From positions 80,189,201 to 80,253,200 of the forward strand of contig OZ038422.1 of assembly GCA_964036155.1 (NCBI GenBank): DNA of 64,000 bases. The letters are read 5' to 3'. Shown here piece after piece: positions 12,188 to 24,220 of the stretch (within the stretch, counting starts at the first letter, position 1; the number at the start of each line of letters is the position of its first letter). This DNA is from Diploscapter coronatus. Its lineage: Eukaryota; Nematoda; Chromadorea; Rhabditida; Rhabditidae. Below the pieces are notes generated by a model. The model worked only from the letters and a program-made list of their open reading frames with translations, was not told the DNA's origin and did not search any database. The position numbers and the translations under genes are program-made.

Positions 12188-15100
12188 CTAGATGCATGGG
12201 TTTCTCTGGATCTCGTTCATTTCGATCAGCTTTACTCCGGCCATGAATCTCGCGTAGGCGTTCGTCAGGTTTTTAGGCGACTTCGGATCCAAATCAACTA
12301 CTTTCACGGAGTAGGCGAAGTAGGAACCTGAAATTTTTAGTTCTACCGTAAGGATAAAGATATTTTCTCTAGAAAAATGATCAAGCTTTATCAAAATTGA
12401 AAGTCAAAATCCTGATTCCCGATTACAAAATAATGAGTGATTTGGAATTTTGATTTCGAGCTTTTTGGGTCGATATCGCTCAGAGCTTGAAAATGTATTG
12501 AGCCTTATTCTTATTTCGACTTTAAAAATGATTATTTAAATCCAACCCTGTCAAAAATTCCTTAGAAAATATATTTTTGCATTCTTACCATTTGGCATAG
12601 CGATTATGTCGTTGCCATGCAGCTTCGTCGAGTCGATACTGGAATCGGGAATGCGGCGCAGGGAAACCATCACCTACAGAGTCAAAATTCATCAAATTTA
12701 AGAAAGCGTAAAAGAAAATCTCTAACCGAACAATCCTTCATCGTTGCGGCGACGAAGTATTTGATCAGCTCAGACAGCGGATCATCTTCGGGAAGTGCCA
12801 AAACGCCCTGCAGACCGATTTTCGCGATTCGTGTCTTGTCGCGGAGCTCGTTCTGGAGATAATTAACATAAGCTATTGGTTGATTTCAGTAAATCGCGAA
12901 ACTTTCAGAAGATATCACGAGAATTGTGGATAAAAAGGTAAAATGATATAAAGCAGGGCTGTTCGGAATTTCCCGAGCTCGGCCAGCAATATCGAGCATT
13001 CCATCCCTGATATGAAAGTTTGGAGCCAACCTCTCATGAAATTTTTTTCTAATTCGCTTCAAAGCAATTTCAAAATTGTCTAATTAACCAACCAATTGCT
13101 TGTCAGTGAGCTGTTTGAGCATGCAGTGTGCCCTAACAATGCCGATGCTGTCGATTTGCTGAGCCTTGAGGATCTGAGCCAGGACGGAGTGGGGCTGCAG
13201 GGCGAACGACTCGAACGACACCGAGCCGGAGATGATCAGACACAACTGAGACAACCTTTATTTCAACATAACTTCTCTCTAAATCTACCGCGTCCAGAAT
13301 ATCATCGATTCCGAATTTCAGCGGCTCGTCTCCTTCTTGCAGTTTCTGCTCCATTCGATCAAAAAGTGCACGATTCAGTTCACCCCACTCCAGCGTCTTT
13401 TCGTCGTAGTGGATCTGAAAATAGCTATGCTTATTTCGGAAAACTTTTTTCGTGTCATTTCATTCAGCAGCATGTGCGGAATATTCAGAAGAAATATGTA
13501 TTCTTTCTCTACGTTCCATTCTAGAAACTTTTGGAACTGAATGTAGAAAATGCAGGAAGGAGAACAAGTGAAAATCCTTTTCCGGATATTCTGTGCGCAT
13601 CTCTAATTTCATTTCATGAAAGGTTATCATTTTGGGACAAATATTCTAACTAAAAATTACAAGATTTTAACTATAAAAACTTCTATGTTTCTGGAACGAG
13701 TGTCTAGACTCTTGAGTCATTTCGTAGAAGTTGCCTTAAAAATCAACTTGTAAAATTTTACCAGATTTCCGTCGACGAAAAGCCGGAGATTCCTGTGCGG
13801 AATGTGGATGAGGGACTGCAGAGCGTGTCGCATCCTCTCGAAGTCCCCAGAGAACAGCTGCAGCGGGCAGAAATCGTACATCTGCTTGAACGTGTCCGAC
13901 TGGCATTTTTCCATCTGCAAAATAACAAAATTGCTTTGTCTCTAAAATTTGGTAAAGCCCGCGCGCCCCTTTAAAGCTAATAGAAAAAGCCCTACATCAA
14001 CATTATTGTTATTAGAAGTCTTCTCCATCTGAAATATCACAATCACGACATCGAAAATATTTGAAAGGCTAAAATAAAGTACCTGAAGGATGCAGTTATT
14101 GCAGAAAGGCACATTGATTGTAGGATGCGTTTGGAAAAAGCCTTGTTTGGGTTTGATCTCGACCTGAATTTCGAAAGTGCGATAATATTTTCGAAAACAA
14201 ATGGAAAATATCACAGCGTATGTGTTATAAATGGACAGTTAAGATGAAACTTGGTCCGCTACCACATGTCAATAAGTCGTCTTTTCTTCAAGAAGGAAAA
14301 ACACCACTAACACTTAGCAATGAAGCATGAATCGCATGGGATTGTATCTGCTAGTTTCCTATTATTGCTAATTTTTCTATTTATGAACCTGTACTTTATT
14401 TTTTATGTTTTTTTTTTTCATTTTTTCATTTTTATAAAGATTATTGCAATTACGGTGATGGTTGGTCCAACATATTCCGGCAATTCTTTGGGTATCCTCG
14501 TCGCATCCAACATTTCTAGTGCCGAAATCCTCGTGACATTTTTGGGAATGCTGGCCAAAGGAAGGAACGAGAGATTCTCAGGCAGCTGCAGCAGCTCTTC
14601 GAAGGACTCGATTTTCTTGTTGGGAGGCAGGGAGGGAATCTTAAACTAGTCATTTTCTCGAGAAAATGATAAAAAAAAAAAAAAAATTCTCAGAATAAAT
14701 GATCGAAGCCAGAATGTTTGATAACGCAAAGAAAAAATGTCAATAAACCACCTCAAAAAGACCTTGTGTAAAACGGGATGTTTGCTTGCTCGAAGTTGAG
14801 GAACAAATTTACCTTAACGAGCTGATGAACATCGTTGACTTTCATCTCGATGATTTTTGGATCGACGAGGTAATTGGGACTGAGACATGGGGACACGATT
14901 TTCTCCATGTACTCATTCACCAACTCGCTCTTCGCCTTCACTGTCACCAGACCACTCTTCCGGGCTTTCGCGAAACGCCATACGATTCTGAAGAAAAAAA
15001 ACATATTTAAATTGCTCCCAACGGTCCCAAATTTAGACTCGAGTCTATTCTTCGGGAAGTAAAAATGGAACCCTTGAAAAGATATTTTCATCCAAATGGG

Positions 15101-15965
15101 ACGTATAAATGCTCGACCAATTCAAATTTTGCTCCTCACGATATTAGACTCTTACCCTAGAATTTCTTCTCTAGTTTTTATTCATTCCGCACAAAGAAAG
15201 TTCGTATTTTTGCTTTTGTCTATTTGCAAATAACGACATTTCTTATCGGACCGCTCTTTTTATGATAGTGCACAAAATAATTGATAATTGTTTAGGTCGC
15301 AGAGCGCGTGAGCTGAAACCATGTTGCGAGACAGAACAGAGCAGACAAGGCAGACAGAACAGGTAGAACAGGGAAAGGTCAGTCGAAAATAAAATCAAGT
15401 TTTTCCTTGAAATTTCAGGTTGTATACTGACTTGCGTCAGAACACAACCATATATAGCAATAAAGGGGTCATTAAGATTAAAATGCTTGATAAAAGTTTC
15501 TGTTCGTGATTTTTCATCGAAAGTTTCGATACGCTACAATCAGAAAAGTCGTATTTTTCTAAAAGATAAAAATAAAGCATCCTTAAAAATAGATTTCCTG
15601 CATTTGTGGTTTGCAGATCACAATCGTCATTTGTATTTTCGACTAATTTTAGGTATTGGAATGTAATGAAAAATCTTACAGCAAATTCAAGTCTCAAAAT
15701 TAAAATAAACAATTAAAATTTACCTGGATCCATTATTGGCGTGCTTTGCAGAGATGACAAAATTCATGCGGCCTTCGCCTCGGAAGCAGAACGATCTGTA
15801 CTCGGTCGGGTCAATAAGCGGCACGCTCGTGGAGCCATTCGACTCTGTGAGGCGCGAGGCGACCGACTTCGGACTCGAACCGACTGAACGAGCAGACTGG
15901 GCAGAGCCGACAGAGCCATTCATTCCATTCAGTTCCCGACGCCCTTCCCGTCCATTCTGATGCAT
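12188..15965 (-). CDS. IPPK: Inositol-pentakisphosphate 2-kinase
   Basis: IPPK makes InsP6 from Ins(1,3,4,5,6)P5 in the soluble inositol phosphate pathway. Ten exons join to 488 residues, close to the human length: 15724-15965, 14813-14987, 14454-14639, 14083-14163, 13762-13914, 13289-13414, 13093-13245, 12727-12852, 12589-12673, 12188-12327. Visible family motifs are the N-lobe GEGRMNFVI (glycine-rich nucleotide loop) and the hallmark VEIKPKQGFF (exon 14083-14163) followed by the zinc-site CNNC. The YDFCPLQLFSGD block follows, then MKDCSVMVSL and FAYSVKVVDLDPKS near the C-terminus. The start is the first ATG after a TTGCAG acceptor at about 16,015; a further upstream exon cannot be excluded. 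A possible extra 33-bp cassette exon lies at 13996-14028. Confidence 0.93.
13996..14028 (-). other. Possible 33-bp in-frame cassette exon of IPPK
   Basis: Between the exons carrying CNNCILQ and MEKCQSD lies a segment with a good acceptor (TTTCAG) and donor (GTAGGG), open in phase 0 and encoding 11 residues (MEKTSNNNNVD). Both neighbouring junctions are also phase 0, so inclusion or skipping keeps the frame. Its first three codons mimic those of the next exon. Use is unproven. Confidence 0.35.
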
Positions 15966-17045
15966 CCGATGTCGATAGTGATTCGGAGCCAGTTTAGAAT
16001 GGAATCGAGTGGTCTTCTGCAAGAAATGCGTAAAGAGCTATTTTACGACAAATTCGAAAGAAAAATCGATATTTGAAAAGATCGAGCGGTGTAAAATTGA
16101 ACGAATCTCGAGAGATGAAGAGAAAATGGGACTTTTAACATATGCCGGAGGGCCGAATATGTCAGAGGGGTCATAAAATTGAGAATTAGATATGGTGAGG
16201 GTAAGGGAAGGATGTGGTAGGGCAAATTGGGTACTAAAATGTGCATCTCGATGAGCTTTATCATTTTGATACTAAATTTACTCCCTACCTCTTACCCTCT
16301 TCATATCCATCTCCCAATTTCCGTTGCCCCTCCGATATATTTTAAAAGCCGAAAATGGAAGAGATTTTGAGCAAAGTAAAGAAATTTAATGAAAAGAAAG
16401 TGATTTTTTTTAGAAACGGGAGTATTTACGAATTTTGTAGTACCTAAAGTTTGAAGAATATTATGGACCGGTGATTTCAAAAGATCAAAAATAGTGATGG
16501 AAAAACTCTGAATCACTGAAGCAGATGAAAAAATACAGTCACAGAACACATGCGCGTCCTTATTATTACAGGTCGAATGTCAGGAAAATGAAGAAGATGA
16601 AGGAGCGAGGAAGGTTGTTCTCATTTCATTGAAAATGGATGATATATAGTCACTATATATGGTTATATATGGAGAAAATATATGGAAAGCTAAAAATATA
16701 GATTTCCAAAGAGGAAAAATCGATATGTCTGGCGAAATGCCGCATGTTTCGGGAATTATTACGAAGAAAGAGTCGAAAATGTGCTTGATTCGATTCGAAA
16801 AGGGGAAATGAAAATGAGGAAAACATCAATCGCTCTGCAGAAAGCGGCTGCAAAACAATCGCATGCAGAAATGCAGCATATCACACAAGCCACGCCCTTT
16901 CTCCTTGGTTAGCCATTCCTTCCCAATTTCTCCCCATTCTGCCCCTTTCCCTGTCCCATTCATATTCCCGCTTTTCCTCCCACTCTCCTCCCTCTCCAAA
17001 ACGAATACTATTTCTACCAGATTTTTCCACGACAAATGCGATTCA
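15966..17045. other. Upstream region of IPPK
   Basis: No gene is visible. The part 15966-16016 continues the first IPPK exon and is probably 5' untranslated. The rest is AT- and purine-rich with scattered chance frames. The promoter of IPPK should lie here, but no specific site is recognisable. Confidence 0.4.
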
Positions 17046-18410
17046 CCCCATGTTTATTCATTCTTCAAATCATCGTCGTCATCGAGGAAAAACACATCAA
17101 ATCAATAGATTCAGGGCTGGTTTTTATTTAGACGACAGACGTTGTCATCTGAAGTCGAATTATAAACATGCCCTTAGAAAGTCAATACGTCATTTTGAAA
17201 AGAAAAATTATAAGAAACGTATTGGCTTTCGAAAAATCTCGATAAATAATACTTTCACGTAAAATGTCTTATCTCGTTGCACTCAGAACTCTATAATTCA
17301 ACGAAGAGGAAATGTATAACAGAATTTGCGAACACCGTAGAATGCTGGTAAATTGAAATGCGTAAAAACTCGCTAAAACACAAATTTGGCGATAGAGACA
17401 ATTATGCAAGGCTGATCATCAAAGTATATCTCATAAATATATCTTCTCTATTAAAAATGGAGTAAATAATATGCATTCTCTCTAAAAATGTGTATAGATA
17501 AGCGACTTTGTATAATTTGGCGATATGGCTCTTGAAAACGATAAGTATAAATCTCATATGTGATAGAAGGAAGAAGAGATAAATAGAACAACAGCATATG
17601 TAAGACACGTAGAGAATGATGAGTATGGTCATTTTTCTGAGTCACACATTCTTGGACAAGACCCTGGCAATGGGACGATGAAACCTGAAGCTTGTCTTTC
17701 CCCATTTATAAGACAACATTTCGTAATTTCCTGGACAGAAAGTTACACAACTCGAAAAACTTGTTAATAATTCAACCGCATGACTATCGTTTCCTGTCAA
17801 GAATTTAGTCAATTGAAAAAATTATCAAAGTTAGCAAAAACTGAAAACTGAACTTTGCTACTAATTTTGTAAGAAGTAAAATGAAATAGTAATATATAGC
17901 TGATCTTCGAAAATGACAAACCCGATTGAGAAAGGAAATTTCTGACGTGCAGCTTCAATGATGCTGATGTAGTGTGCGAAATAAGAGGAAAAGAAAACGA
18001 CAAAACAAAGCGATGAGTAAACAGAGCAAAGCTTAATACTCATTGTTTGGAGAATATTTCGTCATTTTGAAACATCATCTAAGAATATCTGCAGAAAAGC
18101 TTATAGTTTTTGAAAACATGAAAAAAATTCTAATAAACTTATCGTAAAGTGAAAATATCAATTTCTCTGACAAATATGAGTAAAAGTGATATGCCCTTTA
18201 TCGTAGTTTTGAGAGAAAAGGAAAATTCACTGAAATACGCGCCCGAAAAGTAAGTGCAATCAAATAAAACATATCGTTTAGGGGCTGGCGCGGAAAAATC
18301 GGATCGATTTCACATTTTTCATTTCGCTTATTGCCAGGGTCTGTTCTGTTGGAGTCTGCATCACTAGTACACAAAGTGAAGAGAGGAATTACATCAAAAA
18401 TGTTTGGCAA
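17046..18410 (+). repeat. Left copy of the long direct repeat flanking the accessory block
   Basis: This segment is repeated in the same orientation at 60307-61405. The copies align over nearly their whole length, from the TTCTTCAAATCATCG region through ACATGCCCTTAGAAAG to AATTACATCAAAAATG, with substitutions and some internal deletions in the right copy. No gene is apparent inside. It lies directly upstream of IPPK. The right copy lies directly downstream of ACAP, so the repeat is probably a duplicated spacer. Confidence 0.85.
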
Positions 18411-18541
18411 AAATGCTTGAAAGTTGCTCTTAATATCAGCATTAAGCGAAAAGTCGGCGTTAATTTCATCTTAGAAATTTACTTTATAGATGAACTCACA
18501 TCTAGTGTCTAGAATAAATTTCCGTTAAATGTTCTGGCAGG

Positions 18542-18687
18542 TCATTCGGAAAGGTCGCAACGTCGCAGCGTCGCAGCTTGGCGAGATAGGGCTAAGGATG
18601 AGGAGAGTGTAGAGAAACGTTCTCTCGCTTTTGCCTACTATCTCGTCAAGCTGCGACGCTACGACGTTGCGACCTTTCCGAATTGCC
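18542..18687. mobile_element. MITE family A, copy 1
   Basis: The inverted ends read ATTCGGAAAGGTCGCAACG and extend inward through GCAGC-rich sequence for about 45 bp, around a central AAACGTTCTCTCGCTTTTGC. A close copy sits at 27978-28117. It is a non-coding, non-autonomous DNA transposon. Confidence 0.85.
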
Positions 18688-18785
18688 GGAAACAACCCCT
18701 TTGCTAAGACTTTGGTTTTTCCTGACATCCACTCTTAAAATGTAATAAAGATTACTATGAGAATATAAATAATCATTATTATACG

Positions 18786-18893
18786 AAAATTTTGGCTCGT
18801 AGAAAAAGATGCCGATTTTTCTAAGAAATAGTATGAGGAGGCAAGAGAAGAAAAGAAACACAAACCGATGTCTTTTTCTAGGAGCCAAAAATT
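18786..18893. mobile_element. MITE family B, copy 1
   Basis: The ends form an inverted repeat of about 29 bp (TTTTGGCTCGTAGAAAAAGA on the left). The interior contains TTTTTCTAAGAAATAGTATG, which is shared with the copies at 20965-21086 and 23197-23324. Confidence 0.8.
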
Positions 18894-19301
18894 TATTATT
18901 CAAATTATCTTTATCCGATTTGTGAAGTTTACAATTGAAAAAATGACGGCATAATGTGTCATTCTTGCAAACGGCTTTCAGGTAAAGATTTTATCGAATG
19001 TTTTCTGAAATTTACAGAAAATAGAGATAGGTTAAATTCTAACAGGGTTTGGCTAAAATAGCAATAAAAACAGGAATAATTTTTAATTTCAGAATCAGTT
19101 TATTGAATGGTGAACCTGAAATTTACGTATGAGATTCGATTGTTAGATAGTAAATTGTCATGTGCAATAAAAGTGCTATTTCATTACTAATTTTCTAACA
19201 ATGTTCATGTCTTTCCAATAGAAAAGTTTGCTATTAGAACTCCTGTTAATTGTAAACCAGTCGATTGTTACCGGTAAACTATTCTTATTTGTATTTCAAG
19301 T

Positions 19302-19731
19302 ATGAAAATTTTTATTCTATTTTTTCTTGGTTGTCTAATAAACGCTGCAACTCCAAAAATGATTGAAAGTGATACTTTTCTAATTTTGTATTGAATAAAT
19401 TTGACTAAATTAAGGAGACATAAATGACCTACTAACTTTGCCAAATAATGCCTTCGAAAAATCAGGTGGTAGTCCGCCATCAGCATCAATAATAGACGCC
19501 AATCCAGTATCTAAGAACCATATTGAAGAAACGAAGTTGATTGACAATGAAAATAATCCATCTATCATTGCTGAGGTGATTGGTGGATTAATTTTATGGC
19601 TGTATGAAATCTTTTATGTTGGTTTTCTGGTAACATTTGTTCTCTTTGCGTTATTTAGTATCGTTTTGTTAATGGCAATTTGGTTTTGCTTATATTATAC
19701 AGGTAAAATTTGTACGAGAAAATGTTTATGA
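19302..19731 (+). CDS. Small secreted single-span membrane protein, family member 1
   Basis: Two exons (19302-19368, 19466-19731) join in phase 1 to a 110-residue protein. Exon 1 encodes a signal peptide (MKIFILFFLGCLINAAT). Exon 2 encodes a short Ser/Asn-rich ectodomain, a long hydrophobic membrane segment (around residues 63-100) and a short basic Cys-containing tail. The architecture and the phase-1 junction just after the signal peptide recur in five further genes here, so I group them as one family of unknown function. This member lacks the Asn-glycosylation-rich repeat seen in members 2-4. Confidence 0.7.
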
Positions 19732-20269
19732 TGAAGCTAGCAATTTCGTTTAAACATTATATTTTTTCAAATAAAGCTTTTTTGACATTCGAATTTCTGA
19801 ATTCATATTAATAGCAAATAAATTTTTGTTTAAAAAGTATATAATTTGAGATCATTAATTAATTCTGTGGCATCAAAGTGTTTAATTGCAAAGAATATAA
19901 ACTGGATATTTATTTATCGAAATATTGATCTGAAAATCCCATAAAAACAAATAAGTGACTAAATTTTTATGGCAAATATTGACTTCTAATAGAGAGTATC
20001 ATAAAATACGATCTCAGAAATATTACTAAAAATGGGGAACCGTCACTGCGAACCAAAACTCTTGGTGCGCAATAACATACACCTACTAAGAAGCAATGAA
20101 TCATAAAAGGTACTACGTAATAGAAATGAAACGGATTACGAATTTTCTGAGTAAAGAAGATGAGTTTACTATATAAAAATTAATAATCCAACTTCAAATA
20201 TTGGGTATTTAAGATAGTGAATTATTCGATAAATCACCATTCGTTAGCGTCGATTTCCCAATTCTAAAA

Positions 20270-20948
20270 ATGCAGCTAGCAGCTATAATTTTCGGCTTCT
20301 GCCTAATTTATTCAACGACTGCTCATGGAGTTGGTGAAACTGATGGTAAATATTTCAATTCTTATTATTATTTCTTATAAATAAAAATTTTTTAAATTTC
20401 CTCCTGATATTTTCTGGAAATATATCTATAGTGGGAGTAAATTTAGAGCTTTTATCCTAAAGCGAACTTTTCTATAAACCACCTATCAGATATCAAAATA
20501 TTTTCAGTTATAAAAATCATAAAATATATAAAACATGAAAAGATAAACTTGGCTGAGAATTTCCACTCTATAAAATTACATATTTGATACTTATGACAAA
20601 TTATTGAATTTAGCGCCCACTACGCCCTCCAATTCAACAACAACATCTGAGCCAATAAAAATCTATGAAGATGTTGTTAACTGTGTTATTGAAACTTTAG
20701 GAAATAATACTTCTAATTCAACAGCTATTGCTGAAGATGTTGCTAACTGTATCATTGAAGCTCTGGCAAATAATACTTCTAATTCAACAGCCACTGAAGC
20801 TTCGACAACTCCAAAACCTTGTTCTGGGGCTTTCTGTAACATATCCCGTCTCGTTCTTATCTTATTGCTCGTTGTCTTGATCTTGATCGGAATTGCCCTA
20901 ATTGTTGGAATCGGTTTTCTTATCCGAATGTGTCTAAATTCGCCATAA
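20270..20948 (+). CDS. Small secreted single-span membrane protein, family member 2
   Basis: Exons 20270-20345 and 20614-20948 join in phase 1 to 136 residues. A signal peptide comes first (MQLAAIIFGFCLIYSTTAHG). The Thr/Ser-rich ectodomain contains two tandem copies of a roughly 24-residue unit (EDVVNCVIETLGNNTSNS and EDVANCIIEALANNTSNS), each with two N-glycosylation sequons. A Cys pair (PCSGAFCN), a Leu/Ile/Val membrane helix and a six-residue cytoplasmic end follow. The repeat unit is recognisable as single degenerate copies in members 3 and 4. A family B MITE lies just after the stop. Role unknown; a cell-surface glycoprotein is the plain reading. Confidence 0.75.
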
Positions 20949-20964
20949 AGTAAAAATGGTGTAT

Positions 20965-21086
20965 TTTTAAGGCTAATAGAAAAAGACACCGGAACACCAG
21001 TTAGAAAAGATCACTTTTTCTAAGAAATAGTATGAGGGAAAGAAAAAAGATAGGAAAAAGTGATGTCTTTTTCTAGGAGCTTTTTT
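20965..21086. mobile_element. MITE family B, copy 2
   Basis: The left end GGCTAATAGAAAAAGACACC and the right end TCTTTTTCTAGGAGC are degenerate inverted repeats. The interior shares TTTTTCTAAGAAATAGTATG with the other family B copies. It sits about 20 bp past the stop codon of the preceding gene. Confidence 0.75.
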
Positions 21087-21529
21087 TAAAGATGATTTGA
21101 TTATTGTGCAATACTATTGAAATAATAAATTTTTAATTTATTGACCAAAAGATTAACTGGATAAAGCTATGCAATAAAATTAACAATTTGTGTATCATTT
21201 TTTGGAAATTTGAAACGCGTCAAGTTGAATCAATTCGAATATATTGCGATGACTAAAGATTTACTAAAAATCAATCATAAAAGTGGATGTAGGGCCAAAT
21301 TCGTGAAAATTGAGGAACAGTCATAACATCAGTTTTCACAAAATGACTATTTTGAAATATGAATCTTGAAAATATTGCTAAAATTTTGATGAGTTATTTA
21401 AAAAGTGCCACGTAATGCCAAAATTCTATGGCTTACTAATTTCCTGATTATTTGTCATGAATTAACTAAACACAATAATTAAACTTGAACATCATTATTT
21501 ATTATAGTTAGCGATTTACACTTCTAAAA

Positions 21530-22233
21530 GTGACACAATTTTCAATTATATTTGTATGTTTCTGCTTAATAAATGCTGATACATCAAAAACTGATGAAAA
21601 TGGTAGAGTTATACAAATTTTATATGATTCATCCGATCAAATAAATGATCAATAGATAAACCATGGTGATTATAAGTTTAGCAAAGACGAAAAATTTCTT
21701 CTGATTAATTTAGCCATTTAACACGACCCAAATTCAGTCGGAATTTAGTGATTAGGTTCATATTAAAATTCTCAATCTCATCCAAATCGGTTCATGAATA
21801 AGCAATACATTAAGAATAACACGGATCATGGGCATTTAAAAAAAAAAAAAGTACGTTCATCCCGCAAATTAGTGATATTTCAGGATCTATCAATGACGAT
21901 TCTACCATTTCTAATTATAATTCCATATTAAAACTACTCAGTGACAATTCTACATCCATTGATAATCAAATCATTGAATTCGTCGATTATATTCTCAGGA
22001 ATAACAGTACAAATTGTACACTTTCGAATGACAACTCTACTCTTCTCGATGACAATATTGATAATAATACAAATCTTAATGATCTATTTGATACTATTAT
22101 TCAATATATTACAAATCTAGGCAAAAATATTAAGAAAACAATAGGACTTCCTCATGTATATATTCTCCTCATTCTGATTGCAACCATATTTCTCTTTTGT
22201 ATTGTTGCTTTTATCCAAACGTACAGAAATTAG
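21530..22233 (+). pseudogene. Small membrane protein family member 3, start codon replaced by GTG
   Basis: Two exons (21530-21602, 21884-22233) join in phase 1 to an uninterrupted 140-codon frame with the family architecture. It has a signal-like hydrophobic start, an ectodomain dense in NxS/T sequons with the unit around IIEFVDYILRNNSTNCT, a membrane helix (YILLILIATIFLFCIVAF) and a five-residue tail. At the position where members 1, 2, 4 and 5 have ATG, this one has GTG (CTAAAAGTGACA), and there is no other in-frame ATG before the mature region. The rest of the frame is intact, so either the loss is recent or the gene uses a non-AUG start or another first exon. Confidence 0.6.
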
Positions 22234-22655
22234 TAGTTGAATGATTTCAAGAGTAATAACTGTCCGATATTTACTGCATGTTCATCGTTATGAAATTTTG
22301 CTTTAATAAAATTATAAAAATTGAAGTTATTTTGCTTTTATTAATTATGAAGCAGTCAATGATAAATACGATTGTGTAACTTATTTTCAGTATTATAAAG
22401 ATTTTCATTAAAAATACAACCAAGATAAATAATTAACAACTAAAATTTACCATCAAACATCATAATTTTTCTTACACTTGTCAACTCAATTATGACTCAT
22501 TTATGTAGATGAATGAATGTCAAAAACACCGACTTATTAGTAACTTGAAATAATATCATGACGAATTTTATTATTGAATGACTATTTATAATTTATTGCT
22601 AAAGATCCAATTATTTTTCTTTAAAATCTATTTATTTTTAGTCAATTCTTTTACC

Positions 22656-23277
22656 ATGCATATTTCTAAAAATATTATGGCATTTTTATTTATGTTCTTA
22701 TGTCTAATAAGTACTATAACTTCGCAAAATAATGAAAAAGGTATTGCATTTAACAAATTTTTAATATTATCCGTATACAGATGAATGATACTTGTACAAA
22801 ATTTCCAAAAACCATTTTAAAACAACCATCATAGATAATTTAAATTCTTTAGAAAGTAATTCGACGTATCTCATGGAAAGATCCACCGATAATTCCTCAT
22901 TAATCGACAATGAAGCTTTCGAGTTTCTCGACTATATTTCCGCAAATAAGACTATCAACTGCACATTTTCTAACGATAATTCGTCTAATTATAACAACTG
23001 TACCCTTGTCAGTGATAATTTAGTCAATTATATTTTTCAAGAAATAGTTTATTTATGCATATCCTTTTTGATACAGTTGTTTATAGGATTATTCTTATCA
23101 GGAATAGAAACTATCTTACTTCTTGCATTGATTTCACTTGCAATTGTCGTTATATTCGCTGTTATTGTTATAATATGTGTAACTACTATTAGAAGATTGG
23201 CTCATAGAAAAAGACACCGAGACACCGGAACACCGGGACACCAGTTAGAAAAAGACATCGGTTTTTCTAAGAAATAG
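22656..23277 (+). CDS. Small secreted membrane protein family member 4, C-terminus supplied by a MITE
   Basis: Exons 22656-22740 and, most likely, 22853-23277 join in phase 1 to 169 residues. The acceptor TTCTTTAG before 22853 is chosen over a weaker one 17 bp upstream because it keeps the family frame. A signal peptide (MHISKNIMAFLFMFLCL) is followed by an Asn/Ser/Thr-rich ectodomain with many sequons and the shared unit FEFLDYISANKTINCT. Next come two hydrophobic stretches (SFLIQLFIGLFL and LLLALISLAIVVIFAVIVII) and a tail. The last 26 or so codons, including the stop, lie inside a family B MITE, so the native tail has been replaced by transposon sequence. Confidence 0.7.
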
Positions 23278-23324
23278 TATGAGGAGGCAAGAGAAGAAAA
23301 AAACGGCCTTTTTCTATGAGCCAA
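23197..23324. mobile_element. MITE family B, copy 3, inside the member 4 reading frame
   Basis: The ends are TTGGCTCATAGAAAAAGAC and its inverse. The interior has three tandem variants of GACACCGG and the family block TTTTTCTAAGAAATAGTATG. The coding frame of member 4 runs into it and stops at its TAG. Confidence 0.85.
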
Positions 23325-23654
23325 GAATATCGTATTGAATTTTTGATAAACTGAAAAAGTAGATGGAACATAGCAGTATAAAATAATGGTATCATACATA
23401 GCGTCTTTAGTCTATTTCCTTGCATTTACTACATCTACTTTTTGCAAAGTTGTTTTGAATTTTTCAAGTATAAGAAATATTGATGATTCAAAAACCAGTC
23501 AGTTTTAATAAAACCTTCATAATTGTTTCATTTCCAATTCTCTGACTAATCATTTAAAATTACTAATATTGGAAATTACAAAACTCAGGAACGGATAACT
23601 AAACATTTGACTTTTGGGTTATTTTCAATTTCATAAATATTCTTTTCTAAAAAA

Positions 23655-24220
23655 ATGAAGTTGATGATTATTTGCCTTTTATTTATTTTTACAAATATTA
23701 TTTCTTCAAGGGCAGATAGAATAGGTAATCAGATAAGTTTTCTTTATATATTTTTGTTGAAATTTCGATTTTTATATATGGATTTCTAGTAAAAATATTT
23801 TATTTAGAAATGAATCATTTTTGATAATTTAGGAATACCCAACTATATACCAAAGTTGCAATCAGGAGACAATAATAATCAAAGCAATACCCCCATTAAG
23901 TGCGATATTTTAAAATAAAGTTATAATTATGAAAAAAACATAATTATCATAATTTATTTTATTTTAGAAAACTCCAAGTTCCGAATACCGATAGTCCTGA
24001 AAATCGAACGTCAACAAGCAAATCAATAATTGACGATGGATCTCAAATTAAAAGAAAAGACATAGATCGGGAAGTTAAGGAGCTTTCCAATTGGTCTGTT
24101 AATATATTAACTGCTGTAACTATTGTATTTGTAACATTCATTGTAATAATTATTGTGGGTTTGCTTCTTATATTTGGGTTTTGTATTTGGTCATATTTTC
24201 GTACTTCACGATATGTTTGA
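23655..24220 (+). CDS. Small secreted single-span membrane protein, family member 5
   Basis: Three exons (23655-23724, 23833-23899, 23968-24220) join with phases 1 and 2 into 129 residues. A signal peptide (MKLMIICLLFIFTNIISS) is followed by an Asn/Ser-rich segment and a charged stretch (KRKDIDREVKEL). A hydrophobic helix (ILTAVTIVFVTFIVIIIVG and beyond) and an aromatic/basic tail complete it. It converges on the HSP70-kelch gene, with only 323 bp between the two stops. A nearly identical copy lies at 52733-53289, again convergent on an HSP70-kelch gene. Confidence 0.75.
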
